A DNA stretch of 64,000 nt from the NCBI GenBank assembly GCA_022769005.1, contig JALEKK010000035.1:1-64000 (forward strand), read 5' to 3'. The notes under the pieces are model-generated. The model made no database searches. It was not told the origin of the DNA and saw nothing but the letters and a program-made list of their open reading frames with translations. This document shows, one piece after another, positions 42,629 to 50,901 of the stretch (position 1 is its first letter; every line of letters begins with the position of its first letter). The position numbers and the translations under genes were made by a program. The stretch comes from Lachnospiraceae bacterium (GTDB lineage Bacteria > Bacillota > Clostridia > Lachnospirales > Lachnospiraceae).

Positions 42629-44206
42629 ATGAGTTATTCACTTACGCTTTCCGCGATAAAGCAAATTTTAAAAAAATATAAGTTATTAATTACCACCAAC
42701 ATACGAGACGATGACGATACTGTTGTTGAAAAACTGTCTTATGATTCACGAGACATTGATGACAAGACATTTTTTATTTGTAAGGGTATAGGATTTAAAG
42801 ATGATTTCCTTAAGGCGGCCGTTGACAATAAGGCCCTGGGATTTGTCTCTGAAAAATATTATGAAGAATATGTCGATACAGTTCCTTTTGTACAGGTCAA
42901 CAGCGCAACAAAGGCACTTTCGGTACTTGCGATATATTTTTATCAAAGACCGTCGGAATCTTTCTTCCTGACGGGAATTACCGGTACCGCAGGTAAGACG
43001 ACAACCACATATATGATTCACAGTATATTTAATGCCAACGCGGGAAAAGAAACCGGCATAATATCCACAAATGAAACATACTGCGGAACCGTGCATAAAG
43101 AAGCGGAAAATACTACTCCCGAATCATTAAAACTTCAGGAATTGTTTTCCGAAGCTAAAGAGAATGATATTCCTTACGTTACAATGGAAGTTTCTTCTCA
43201 GGCCTACAGTGTGAACAGAGTCTATGATCAAACATTTGATATCGGTATATTTATGAATATTGACAAAGATCACATAGGAGGTTCGGAACACCCGTCATAT
43301 GAGCATTACCGAAACTGCAAGCTCCAACTTATAAAAAACAGTCGTACCATGCTTGTATACTCAAGAACAAAGGAACTTGATTTAATTCTCGAAACCGCTT
43401 CCGAAAGCGATTGTAACCTTATATTATTCGATGTAGACGATACCGATTCGAATTGCGGTCATGGAGAAACCATAGCAACTTTTGACGGCATAAGAACAAT
43501 CAGTGAACTCCAGAAAAAACTGGGAAGACAGCTGGATGTATATAAAACAACTCAATTCAAAAGCTTGGGATCCCGCGGATATTCATTTACCGTAAGTACT
43601 CCGATTAAAGGTGACTTTGAGTTTACTACCAACCTTACCGGTTTCTTCAATCTGGTAAATGCCACTGCAGCCGTTACAGCCGCATTTGAAGCCAATGTAT
43701 GTGTATCCGATATCAGAAAGGGAATATCAAATGTATTTGTTCCCGGAAGGATGAATATATATAACAGCGATAAAAATGTCATTATTGTTGATTATGCTCA
43801 TAACAGACTTACTCTTGAGGAATTTCTAAAATCCATTGAACACGATTACCGTGATTATACTGTCAATATAGTAATCGGCGCGGCAGGAAAAAATCATTTG
43901 CGTCGTGAGGATATAGGAAAACTTTGCGGCACATATGCTCATCACTTATATTTGACTGAAGAAGATCCGGATTTTGAAGATCCTGAAGAAATATGCGAAG
44001 ATATTGCACGATTCATACCGGAAGGTCATGCAACGTATGAAATAATTACAGACAGAGAAAGCGCAATTAAAAAAGCTATAAGCGACAACAGAGGCAAAAA
44101 GGCACTTATTGCCATATTGGGAAAGGGAAGCGAAAAGTTTTCCAAGTTTAAAGGTAAGCATATACCTTATAAATCAGACTCTGTAGTTGTAGAGGAAAAT
44201 ATATAA
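42629..44206 (+). CDS. MurE-like Mur ligase with altered substrate loop
   Basis: A 525-residue ligase of the MurE group, which adds the third amino acid to UDP-MurNAc-dipeptide. The N-domain has YDSRDIDDKTFFICKGIGFK, the P-loop is GITGTAGKTTTTYMIH, then ENTTPESLKLQELF, TMEVSSQAYSVNRV and KDHIGGSEHPSYEHYRNCKLQL with the lysine that is carbamylated. In the C-domain, FVPGRMNIY and GAAGKNHLRREDIGKLC are seen. The diaminopimelate-binding motif DNPR is replaced by EDPD (in LTEEDPDFEDPEEI), so the usual Arg contact is lost. I start at ATG 42629 after AAAAAGG. It could be a second MurE with another amino acid, or a MurE-like enzyme of unknown use. Confidence 0.88.
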   Translation: MSYSLTLSAIKQILKKYKLLITTNIRDDDDTVVEKLSYDSRDIDDKTFFICKGIGFKDDFLKAAVDNKALGFVSEKYYEEYVDTVPFVQVNSATKALSVLAIYFYQRPSESFFLTGITGTAGKTTTTYMIHSIFNANAGKETGIISTNETYCGTVHKEAENTTPESLKLQELFSEAKENDIPYVTMEVSSQAYSVNRVYDQTFDIGIFMNIDKDHIGGSEHPSYEHYRNCKLQLIKNSRTMLVYSRTKELDLILETASESDCNLILFDVDDTDSNCGHGETIATFDGIRTISELQKKLGRQLDVYKTTQFKSLGSRGYSFTVSTPIKGDFEFTTNLTGFFNLVNATAAVTAAFEANVCVSDIRKGISNVFVPGRMNIYNSDKNVIIVDYAHNRLTLEEFLKSIEHDYRDYTVNIVIGAAGKNHLRREDIGKLCGTYAHHLYLTEEDPDFEDPEEICEDIARFIPEGHATYEIITDRESAIKKAISDNRGKKALIAILGKGSEKFSKFKGKHIPYKSDSVVVEENI

Positions 44207-44220
44207 AAATATAATAAATT

Positions 44221-44288
44221 CAGCCGAAGCTAATCAAACAAATCGTAAAGTGAGACTTTTACGAGCATTGCTTAATTAACTTCGGCTG
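44221..44288. terminator. Bidirectional composite terminator
   Basis: Outer stem CAGCCGAAG / CTTCGGCTG between the convergent MurE-like and degV genes, with an inner 8-bp hairpin TCGTAAAG / CTTTTACGA. T-rich ends on both strands. Confidence 0.82.
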
Positions 44289-44298
44289 TTTAATTGTA

Positions 44299-45174
44299 TT
44301 ATTTTTTTACTCCGGCAAGTCCTATGGCTCCCTTACCCCCGTGACATGATATAACACATCCCGTCATTACGTATTCAATATTTTTAAATCCGTATTCCGT
44401 TGCCAATTCTTTCATTCTGTCAAGAACGCTTTTGTCCAATCCCTTTCCGTACATTAAATAAATAATGTCTTTATTAAGATCAAACTTTTCAAAAAAATCA
44501 GGCAAAAACTTTTCACATACTTTTGCCATATTTCCCCTGTATTTCTTTGAGGCTATAAGCACGCCGTTTTCATCTATCTCGATTAGAGGATGAAGCTTTA
44601 ATATACCTGCGATAAGTGCCTTAGCATTAGATACTCTTCCGCCTGCCTTAAGATACTCCAAAGTGGCAGGAATAAAATTGCACTCTATCTTATCGGTTAT
44701 TTTATCCAGTTCATGCCCCAGTTTAATATAATCTTCATCCGAATCAAGAGAACCTGAATAATTATCAATATGCTTTATGGCTTCAATGATATATGCGGTA
44801 CATCCTCCTGAGACGCTTTTTGTATCAATGAGATAAATATTTTTGAAATGCCCCTGCTCCAACGCAATATGACATGCTTCATATGTTGCACTGGATCTGG
44901 ATGCATACGAAAAATGATAAATAAAAGAATCAGGGTTTTCTTCCTGTAATTTATTGAAAAAATCAGTATATTCATGTGTATTGACACATGATGTTGTAGG
45001 AACCTTTCCGGTCCTTTCAAAATATTCAAATACAACGTCCGGATCCGTAACTCCGTCATCATAAGACTTTCCGTCCATAACCACATGCATCGGAATAATC
45101 TTTATATCGTATTTTTCCGCTAAATGTTGAGGAACATCAGAACCGCTTTCAGTTGTTATAATAATCTTTTTCAT
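44299..45174 (-). CDS. DegV family fatty-acid-binding protein (FakB-type)
   Basis: DegV proteins bind a fatty acid and present it to FakA for phosphorylation. This 291-residue member has the N-terminal ITTESGSDVPQHLAEKYDIKIIPMHVVMDGKSYDDG, the ligand-contact segment GKVPTTSCVNTHEYTDFF, LIDTKSVSGGCTAYIIEA, YLKAGGRVSNAKALI and GILKLHPLIEIDENG. The closing HGGKGAIGLA is also typical. AGGAG precedes the ATG. It is monocistronic and convergent with the MurE-like gene. fakA lies elsewhere in this window (19183-20847), so a working kinase pair is possible; which fatty acid it prefers cannot be told. Confidence 0.92.
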   Translation of the reverse strand: MKKIIITTESGSDVPQHLAEKYDIKIIPMHVVMDGKSYDDGVTDPDVVFEYFERTGKVPTTSCVNTHEYTDFFNKLQEENPDSFIYHFSYASRSSATYEACHIALEQGHFKNIYLIDTKSVSGGCTAYIIEAIKHIDNYSGSLDSDEDYIKLGHELDKITDKIECNFIPATLEYLKAGGRVSNAKALIAGILKLHPLIEIDENGVLIASKKYRGNMAKVCEKFLPDFFEKFDLNKDIIYLMYGKGLDKSVLDRMKELATEYGFKNIEYVMTGCVISCHGGKGAIGLAGVKK

Positions 45175-45376
45175 ATTACTCCTGTCAAATATTTGATATT
45201 CATATTTTATTTCTAAATTTTTTTTATTATAACAAGATGTGGTTTCTATTACTACATAATAGGGATATATTAATATAAAGTTTATAATTAAAAAAATTAT
45301 TCCATCATTGTTTTATTTAAATACACTTTATAATATTAAGTTAATAATATATATTTTGATAAAAACCTAATTTTGT

Positions 45377-45571
45377 TTAATTCTCTTTTTTATTGGTTTT
45401 CTTAATTAATTTATCTGTATTATTTGATCTGTCGGATATTCCGGATAATTTTTTGCTTCCTCCGTAATATCTGTTATATTTATATTCACTCTCAGCCTCG
45501 GAAATAATATTTAAATTATTATATTTATCATAAATATCATTAATAACATGCTCACTGAAATAACTATACAA
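45377..45571 (-). CDS. Small Asn/Lys/Tyr-rich protein of unknown function, TTG start
   Basis: I do not recognise this 64-residue protein. It starts with TTG, but an excellent ribosome binding site (GAGGAGGGG, seven bases before) and a promoter upstream argue that it is real. The first half (MYSYFSEHVINDIYDKYNNL) may form an amphipathic helix; the middle is rich in Tyr and Glu (ESEYKYNRYYGG); the tail is basic (DKLIKKTNKKEN). There are no cysteines, membrane segment or signal peptide. It stands alone between degV and gatB with about 200 bases of empty AT-rich sequence on its downstream side and no clear terminator. Confidence 0.55.
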   Translation of the reverse strand: MYSYFSEHVINDIYDKYNNLNIISEAESEYKYNRYYGGSKKLSGISDRSNNTDKLIKKTNKKEN

Positions 45572-45672
45572 TAGAGCCCCTCCTCAAAAACAAAACAAAT
45601 TTTAAATAATCTGATAATAGGAAAAAGTGCGAAATGCACAAAAATAAAATAAAAAGAATAAATTTTGCCTAT

Positions 45673-45701
45673 ATATTAATATAATATCATGTACATATCA
45701 A
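45673..45701 (-). promoter_or_regulatory. Promoter of the small TTG-start gene
   Basis: Minus strand: TTGATA (45701-45696), 17-base spacer, TAATAT (45678-45673). It implies a leader of about 95 bases that carries the short stem GTGC / GCAC (about 45629-45641). Confidence 0.55.
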
Positions 45702-45728
45702 TATATAATATAATTCGTTTATATTTAA

Positions 45729-45774
45729 AAAAAGGATAAAGGCTTTGGGTATGTACCCTGCCTTTATCCTTTTT
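45729..45774 (-). terminator. Terminator after gatB
   Basis: A perfect 15-bp stem (AAAAAGGATAAAGGC / GCCTTTATCCTTTTT) with an inner GGGTA / TACCC hairpin. It lies about 105 bases after gatB; between them only AT-rich sequence is seen. Confidence 0.9.
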
Positions 45775-45880
45775 ACTTAACCTTATATGAACAATATCAT
45801 TTAATTTTATATTTGTTTCGTATTGAAAAAATATGATTATATCTTATAAAACCATATTAATATACTGTCATATCCTGCAA

Positions 45881-47308
45881 TTATAATAATTCTTTGAGAA
45901 TTTTGTTAACCATACCCGGATTTGCCTTACCCTTCATGGCTTTCATTGTCTGACCCACAAGGAATCCTATTGCTTTCTCTTTTCCGTTTCTGTAATCCTC
46001 AACAGATTGCGGATTATCTTCTATAACTTTAGCAACCGTATCACGAAGAAGACCTTCGTCATTTACCTGTGCAAGTCCGTTTTCTTTTACATAAACTTCA
46101 GGATCGATGTTTTTGTCAAATATTTTCTCAAATACTTCCTTGGCAACCGAACTGTTTATTGTTCCTGCCTCTGTTAATTTAACAAGCTTTGCGAGATTCT
46201 CAGGCGAAAATGAAATATCAATTGCATCAATTTCACGTTCTTTGAGAAGTCTAAGTGTATCAACCATAAGCCAGTTTGCAACCTTCTTAGGCTCATTACA
46301 TATAGCCGTTGCCTCCTCGAATATGGAAGCCATTTTTTTAGAGTCTGTTATTATATCGGCATCATATTCCGGTATACCGTACTCCTCAACGTATCTTACC
46401 TGTTTAGCCGCTTTAAATTCAGGCTCTCTTGCCTTCACTCTCTCTATCCATTCGTCTGATATATGGATACCTGGAAGATCCGGTTCCGGAAAATACCTGT
46501 AATCCTGAGCGTCTTCCTTGGAACGCATTGAAAATGAAGTTTCTTTGTTATCGTCCCATCTTCTTGTTTCCTGTATAACTTCCCTGCCGTCTTCAATAAG
46601 TTCTATCTGTCTTTCTCTTTCTCCGGCAATTGCGTGAGCTATGGCCTTAAACGAGTTTAGGTTCTTCATCTCTGTTCGTGTACCGAATTCAACGGAACCT
46701 ACCTCTCTTACGGATACGTTAACATCGGCTCTCATTGAACCTTCCTGCAGCTTACAGTCTGATGCTCCGAGATACTGTATTGTTGTTCTCAAAGTTTCCA
46801 AATAAGCAATAACCTCATCCGCAGACCTCATATCAGGCTCCGAAACTATCTCTATAAGAGGTACACCGGAACGGTTAAAGTCTACGAGAGACGCATCTTC
46901 CCATTCGTCGTGGATGAGCTTACCGGCATCTTCCTCCATATGTATCTCATGAATTCCGATTGATTTTTTAACGCCGTTAACCTCAATATCAACATGACCG
47001 TTTCTGCATATCGGTTCATATAATTGGGAAATCTGATAATCCTGAGGATTATCGGGATAGAAATAATTCTTTCTGTCAAATCTGCAATTCTGATTAATAG
47101 TACAGTTTGTTGCAAGTCCGACTGCCATTGCATATTCCACAACCTGCTTGTTAAGCACCGGAAGAGATCCCGGGAGGCCTGCGCATACAGGACATGTATG
47201 TGTATTTTTCTCTCCGCCGAACTTAGTTGTACATCCGCAGAAAATTTTTGTCTTGGTTGCAAGTTCCACATGAACTTCAAGACCGATGACCGTTTCGTAC
47301 TGTTTCAT
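45881..47308 (-). CDS. gatB: Asp-tRNA(Asn)/Glu-tRNA(Gln) amidotransferase subunit B
   Basis: GatB binds mischarged tRNA and holds the kinase/transamidase site of GatCAB. It opens YETVIGLEVHVELATKTKIFCGCTTKFG and shows the zinc-site cysteines (CGC, CPVC in THTCPVCAGLPG), SRFDRKNYFYPDNPQDYQISQ (in RFDRKNYFYPD), HMEEDAGKL, DFNRSGVPLIEIVSEPD and the C-terminal YqeY-like domain ending MVNKILKELL. Length 475 is standard. GGAGG overlaps the gatA stop, so the two are translationally coupled. The three gat genes form an operon in the order C-A-B on the minus strand. Confidence 0.97.
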   Translation of the reverse strand: MKQYETVIGLEVHVELATKTKIFCGCTTKFGGEKNTHTCPVCAGLPGSLPVLNKQVVEYAMAVGLATNCTINQNCRFDRKNYFYPDNPQDYQISQLYEPICRNGHVDIEVNGVKKSIGIHEIHMEEDAGKLIHDEWEDASLVDFNRSGVPLIEIVSEPDMRSADEVIAYLETLRTTIQYLGASDCKLQEGSMRADVNVSVREVGSVEFGTRTEMKNLNSFKAIAHAIAGERERQIELIEDGREVIQETRRWDDNKETSFSMRSKEDAQDYRYFPEPDLPGIHISDEWIERVKAREPEFKAAKQVRYVEEYGIPEYDADIITDSKKMASIFEEATAICNEPKKVANWLMVDTLRLLKEREIDAIDISFSPENLAKLVKLTEAGTINSSVAKEVFEKIFDKNIDPEVYVKENGLAQVNDEGLLRDTVAKVIEDNPQSVEDYRNGKEKAIGFLVGQTMKAMKGKANPGMVNKILKELL

Positions 47309-47311
47309 TTC

Positions 47312-48787
47312 TTACGCCTCCTTTCCCTGTGCTAACGGACTGTTCTTATATTCTCTTGTCTGCTCAAAAGCATATGCAGCCCTAAGAATCTTATCTTCCG
47401 CAAAACAATCGCCTAAAAGCTGCATACCGATAGGCATTCCGTCCTTATCAAATCCGCATGGGAGTGATATTCCCGGAAGTCCGGCAAGATTTGCCGAAAT
47501 GGTATAGATATCTCCGAGATACATACTGATAGGATCCGACAGTGACGAACCTGTTTTAGGAGCCGTAGTAGGTGCAACGGGACCGAGAATACAGTCATAC
47601 TTTGAAAAAGCCCTGTTAAACGCCTGTTTTATCAATGCTTTTGTTTTGAGAGCCTTAATATAATATGCATCATAATAACCTGAACTTAATACGAATGAGC
47701 CGAGCATTATTCTCCTCTTAACTTCCGAACCGAATCCTTCGGTTCTTGTCTTTTTATACATTTCATGAAGTTCTTCGTACTCAGGTGTTCTGTAGCCGTA
47801 TTTTACACCGTCGAATCTTGCCAGGTTTGAACTCGCCTCTGCCGATGCAATTACATAATAAGCCGGAATTGCGTAATCAACCAGGCTTAAATCAAATTCT
47901 TCAACCTCAGCTCCCAGGCTTCTTAATACTTCCGCTGCGTTCAGAACCGCATCTCTTACCTCGGAATTAAGACCTTCCGAAAAATAGTCTCTCGGTATTC
48001 CGATCTTTAATCCCTTTACTCCGCCGTCAAGCATCTTTGTAAATTCAGTGTTCTGTCTTTTTACGGATGTGGAATCTTTCCTGTCATGTGATGCAATGGT
48101 CTCTAAAACCGCAGCTACATCGGCAACATCCTTTGCTATAGGTCCGATTTGATCCAACGAAGAGCCGTATGCAATAAGGCCGTAACGGCTTACGGTACCG
48201 TATGTAGGCTTCATTCCGGTAACGCCGCAGTACGAACTTGGCTGTCTTATTGAGCCTCCCGTATCCGAACCGAGTGCAAAAGGAACTTCATTTGCCGCTA
48301 CGGCAGCTGCGGATCCGCCCGATGAACCTCCCGGAACTTTCGTAGTATCCCAAGGATTGGCAGTAACACCGTAAAATGATGTTTCCGTTGTAGATCCCAT
48401 GGCAAACTCATCCATATTGGTTTTGCCGACCATAACGGAACCTGCATTTTCCAAGTTCTCCACAGCCGTAGCCGTATAAGGAGGCACAAAATTGCTGAGA
48501 ATTTTAGATGAGCATGTCGTAAGGACACCCTTTGTACACATATTATCCTTAATTGCTACGGGTACGCCTGCAAGAGGTCCGGTGAGTTCTCCCGCTTCTA
48601 TTCTTTTTTGTACATTCTCTGCGGTTTCTAATATTTTTTTCTCATCAAGGACAGTAACAAATGCATTGATATCAGATTCTAATCTGTTGATGTTTGCAAT
48701 ACTCTCCTTTGCCGCTTCAACCGCTGATGTTTCGCCCGACTTGATTTTTTTACCAAGCTCTACAGCCGTTAAATCCATTAAATTCAT
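47312..48787 (-). CDS. gatA: Asp-tRNA(Asn)/Glu-tRNA(Gln) amidotransferase subunit A
   Basis: GatA is the glutaminase of GatCAB and releases ammonia for the amidation. It is an amidase-signature protein with the Lys in GVPVAIKDNMCTKG, the cis-Ser and Ser nucleophile in GGSSGGSAAAVAANEVPFALGSDTGGSIRQPSS (read in two parts), and PTYGTVSRYGLIAYGSSLDQIGP. Length 491 is standard. It starts with ATG 48787, eight bases after GGGG, about 47 bases downstream of gatC. The C-terminus ends a few bases before gatB. The assignment is secure. Confidence 0.97.
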   Translation of the reverse strand: MNLMDLTAVELGKKIKSGETSAVEAAKESIANINRLESDINAFVTVLDEKKILETAENVQKRIEAGELTGPLAGVPVAIKDNMCTKGVLTTCSSKILSNFVPPYTATAVENLENAGSVMVGKTNMDEFAMGSTTETSFYGVTANPWDTTKVPGGSSGGSAAAVAANEVPFALGSDTGGSIRQPSSYCGVTGMKPTYGTVSRYGLIAYGSSLDQIGPIAKDVADVAAVLETIASHDRKDSTSVKRQNTEFTKMLDGGVKGLKIGIPRDYFSEGLNSEVRDAVLNAAEVLRSLGAEVEEFDLSLVDYAIPAYYVIASAEASSNLARFDGVKYGYRTPEYEELHEMYKKTRTEGFGSEVKRRIMLGSFVLSSGYYDAYYIKALKTKALIKQAFNRAFSKYDCILGPVAPTTAPKTGSSLSDPISMYLGDIYTISANLAGLPGISLPCGFDKDGMPIGMQLLGDCFAEDKILRAAYAFEQTREYKNSPLAQGKEA

Positions 48788-48834
48788 GTTTCAATCCCCT
48801 TAATTTATATATTGATACAATATTACAAATTATC

Positions 48835-49125
48835 TTAAAATGTTCTCGGAACAACATATTGACCGTCTTTTTTCTGCGGAGCATTCGCAAGCATGTTATC
48901 CCTGTCGTCGCCGTTTGTTACTTCATCTTCTCTGAAGACGTTTTCCAAATCAATGGCCTGAACGAGAGGTTCCGCTTCGCTTGTGTCAAGTTCCGCAAGC
49001 TTATCAACATAATCAAGCATTTTTTCCATATCTGCTCTTGCTTTTTCTTTTTCTTCTCCCTCAATGTTGAGCTTTGCAAGTATTCCAACATATTCAAGAG
49101 TTTCATCATCTATTTTATTAGACAT
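48835..49125 (-). CDS. gatC: Asp-tRNA(Asn)/Glu-tRNA(Gln) amidotransferase subunit C
   Basis: GatC is the small belt subunit that stabilises GatA-GatB. The 96-residue chain reads DETLEYVGILAKLNIEGEEKE, then MEKMLDYVDKLAELDTSEAEPLVQ, NVFREDEV and NAPQKKDGQYVVPRTF, which is the standard ending. I start at ATG 49125 following GGAG; a nine-residue longer frame has no ribosome binding site. It leads the gatCAB operon. A TATAAT at about 49206-49201 may be its -10 box, with no clear -35. Confidence 0.94.
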   Translation of the reverse strand: MSNKIDDETLEYVGILAKLNIEGEEKEKARADMEKMLDYVDKLAELDTSEAEPLVQAIDLENVFREDEVTNGDDRDNMLANAPQKKDGQYVVPRTF

Positions 49126-49488
49126 GTTTTTCTCCTTATTTTTCCGGTTCAAAATAAAAGTTTAAAATAAATGTTTATTGGTTTTCAAATTAACCTGTAT
49201 ATTATATTACAATAAACAAAATAAATCACCACATAAAACAGCGCTTTTAAATTGTATTTTATACTTTGTTCAAGCTGCGTTTCAACAATACGGCAAATAA
49301 CTCTCCCGCTGCGGTAACTTATATGTTAACATCGATAATTAAATTTTAAAATAATTCATATAAAAAGTAATCATTTTTATGACACATCACGGTTCATTAT
49401 ATTCTGTTCCCCCGCCAAACACATGACTGTAACTCAGAGGAGAATTAAATTATATATCGGCAGCGGGAAGATAAATATATCTATACAA
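49126..49488. other. Gene-free stretch upstream of gatC
   Basis: About 360 bases between gatC and the aspS terminator hold no frame with a ribosome binding site. Two GC-rich blocks, TCCCGCTGCGG (49304-49314) and CGGCAGCGGGA (49458-49468), are inverted copies with one mismatch, about 145 bases apart. No T-box motif is visible. Confidence 0.5.
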
Positions 49489-49525
49489 AAAATCTGAAAT
49501 ATACAAAATGTATATCTCAGATTTT
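49489..49525 (-). terminator. Terminator after aspS
   Basis: Stem AAAATCTGAGATATAC / GTATATTTCAGATTTT in the minus-strand RNA (15 of 16 positions paired with one G-U or mismatch), five-base loop, T-rich end, 28 bases after the aspS stop. Confidence 0.88.
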
Positions 49526-49553
49526 AAATCGGTATAAGTTTTAAATTGTAAAA

Positions 49554-50888
49554 TTAAGGCTCAAGTCTGCTTAAATCTCTTGGGAAAAGTGTTGTTTCCC
49601 TTACATTGTCTTCGCCGAGCATTTTCATTGTTAATCTTTCAAGGCCGAGACCGAGACCTCCGTGCGGAGGCATTCCGTACTTGAATATAGACATATAAGG
49701 CTCCATGCCCTCTTCAGTCATCTTTCTTTCTTCCATTTTTGCTTTCAGCTCGTCATAGTCATGAATACGCTGACCGCCCGTTGTTACTTCTATTCCTCTG
49801 AATAAAAGGTCAAAACTGAGCGTAAACTTAGGGTCTGCCGGATCATCCATTGCATAAAACGGTCTCTTCTTGGACGGATAATGTGTAACAAATACAAAGT
49901 CACATCCGTATTCATCTTTGAAATATTTACTGATGAGCTCTTCCTCTTCAGGCTCAAGGTCATACGGATTCTTGATATTTCTGTTATACTTCTCTGAAAC
50001 TAATTTCTTAGCTTCATCAAATCGTACATAAGGAATTCTCTCAACATTAGGCATATCAATTTTAAGAGTGTCAATTTCTTTCTTATATTCCCTGTTAAGC
50101 AAATCCATAACATATTGAAGCATTTCGGTTTCAAGCTCCATAATATCGTAAAACGAATCAATATATCCCAATTCAAAGTCAAGGGATGTATATTCGTTAA
50201 GATGTCTGTGAGTATTGTGCTTCTCGGCTCTGAATACGGGACCTGTTTCAAACACTCTGTCGAACACTCCTACCATCATCTGCTTATATGTCTGAGGACT
50301 CTGCGCAAGAACGGCGTGTTTTCCGAAATATTCAAGCTTAAACATAGTAGCTCCGCTTTCAACGGAACGGGCTAAAATCTTAGGAGTATGAATTTCTACA
50401 AATTTTTGTGAAGTCATATACTCTCTGAAACCTCTGCATATGGCTTCCTGTATTCTGAACTTTGCTCTTTCCCTCAGGTTTCTGAGGGTAAGAGGACGAA
50501 GGTTAAGTATAGTTTCCAGTGATGTATTAAGTTTCCATTTGTTTATCGGAACAGGCATCTGAGCAATTGCAGGCTTTGAAAGTATTCTGATATTACTTAT
50601 CTTTATTTCATAACCGTTAGGTGAACGGTCCTCACTTGAAGCAATGCCGGTGATTTCAACCGTCATTCCCTCGGTGATATCCTTCTTTGTCATGTTGGCT
50701 TTGCCTTCTTCAAGTGTACACTGTATAATTCCTCTGCTCTGTCTCAAAATTACAAATGACACATCAGACATATCTCTTATATTGTGAATGGCTCCCACAA
50801 CTTTAACTTCACTGCCGATAAGGTTTTGTGAAATAATTTCATCATATGTGACTGTATCTTTCTTTTTAACCTCACTTATAAATTCCAT
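49554..50888 (-). CDS. aspS: Archaeal-type aspartate--tRNA(Asn/Asp) ligase, predicted non-discriminating
   Basis: A class IIb synthetase of the short archaeal type (444 residues, no bacterial insertion domain). Motif 2 is FRAEKHNTHRHLNEYTSLDFE, motif 3 GGLGLGLERLTMKMLG, with QSPQTYKQMMV between. In discriminating archaeal AspRS, Trp26 and Lys85 (Thermococcus numbering) recognise the Asp anticodon; here the aligned positions are His35 (VVGAIHNIRD) and Pro90 (DRSPNGYEI). From published mutational work His and Pro at these sites mark non-discriminating enzymes, so this one should also make Asp-tRNA(Asn). GatCAB next door can convert it to Asn-tRNA. It follows radA by 13 bases and ends in a terminator. 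Confidence 0.93.
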   Translation of the reverse strand: MEFISEVKKKDTVTYDEIISQNLIGSEVKVVGAIHNIRDMSDVSFVILRQSRGIIQCTLEEGKANMTKKDITEGMTVEITGIASSEDRSPNGYEIKISNIRILSKPAIAQMPVPINKWKLNTSLETILNLRPLTLRNLRERAKFRIQEAICRGFREYMTSQKFVEIHTPKILARSVESGATMFKLEYFGKHAVLAQSPQTYKQMMVGVFDRVFETGPVFRAEKHNTHRHLNEYTSLDFELGYIDSFYDIMELETEMLQYVMDLLNREYKKEIDTLKIDMPNVERIPYVRFDEAKKLVSEKYNRNIKNPYDLEPEEEELISKYFKDEYGCDFVFVTHYPSKKRPFYAMDDPADPKFTLSFDLLFRGIEVTTGGQRIHDYDELKAKMEERKMTEEGMEPYMSIFKYGMPPHGGLGLGLERLTMKMLGEDNVRETTLFPRDLSRLEP

Positions 50889-50901
50889 GCTAACTCCTAT
50901 A

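Noticed and set aside
49126-49488. T-box leader before gatC
   Set aside because: The conserved antiterminator block AGGGTGGNACCGCG is absent.
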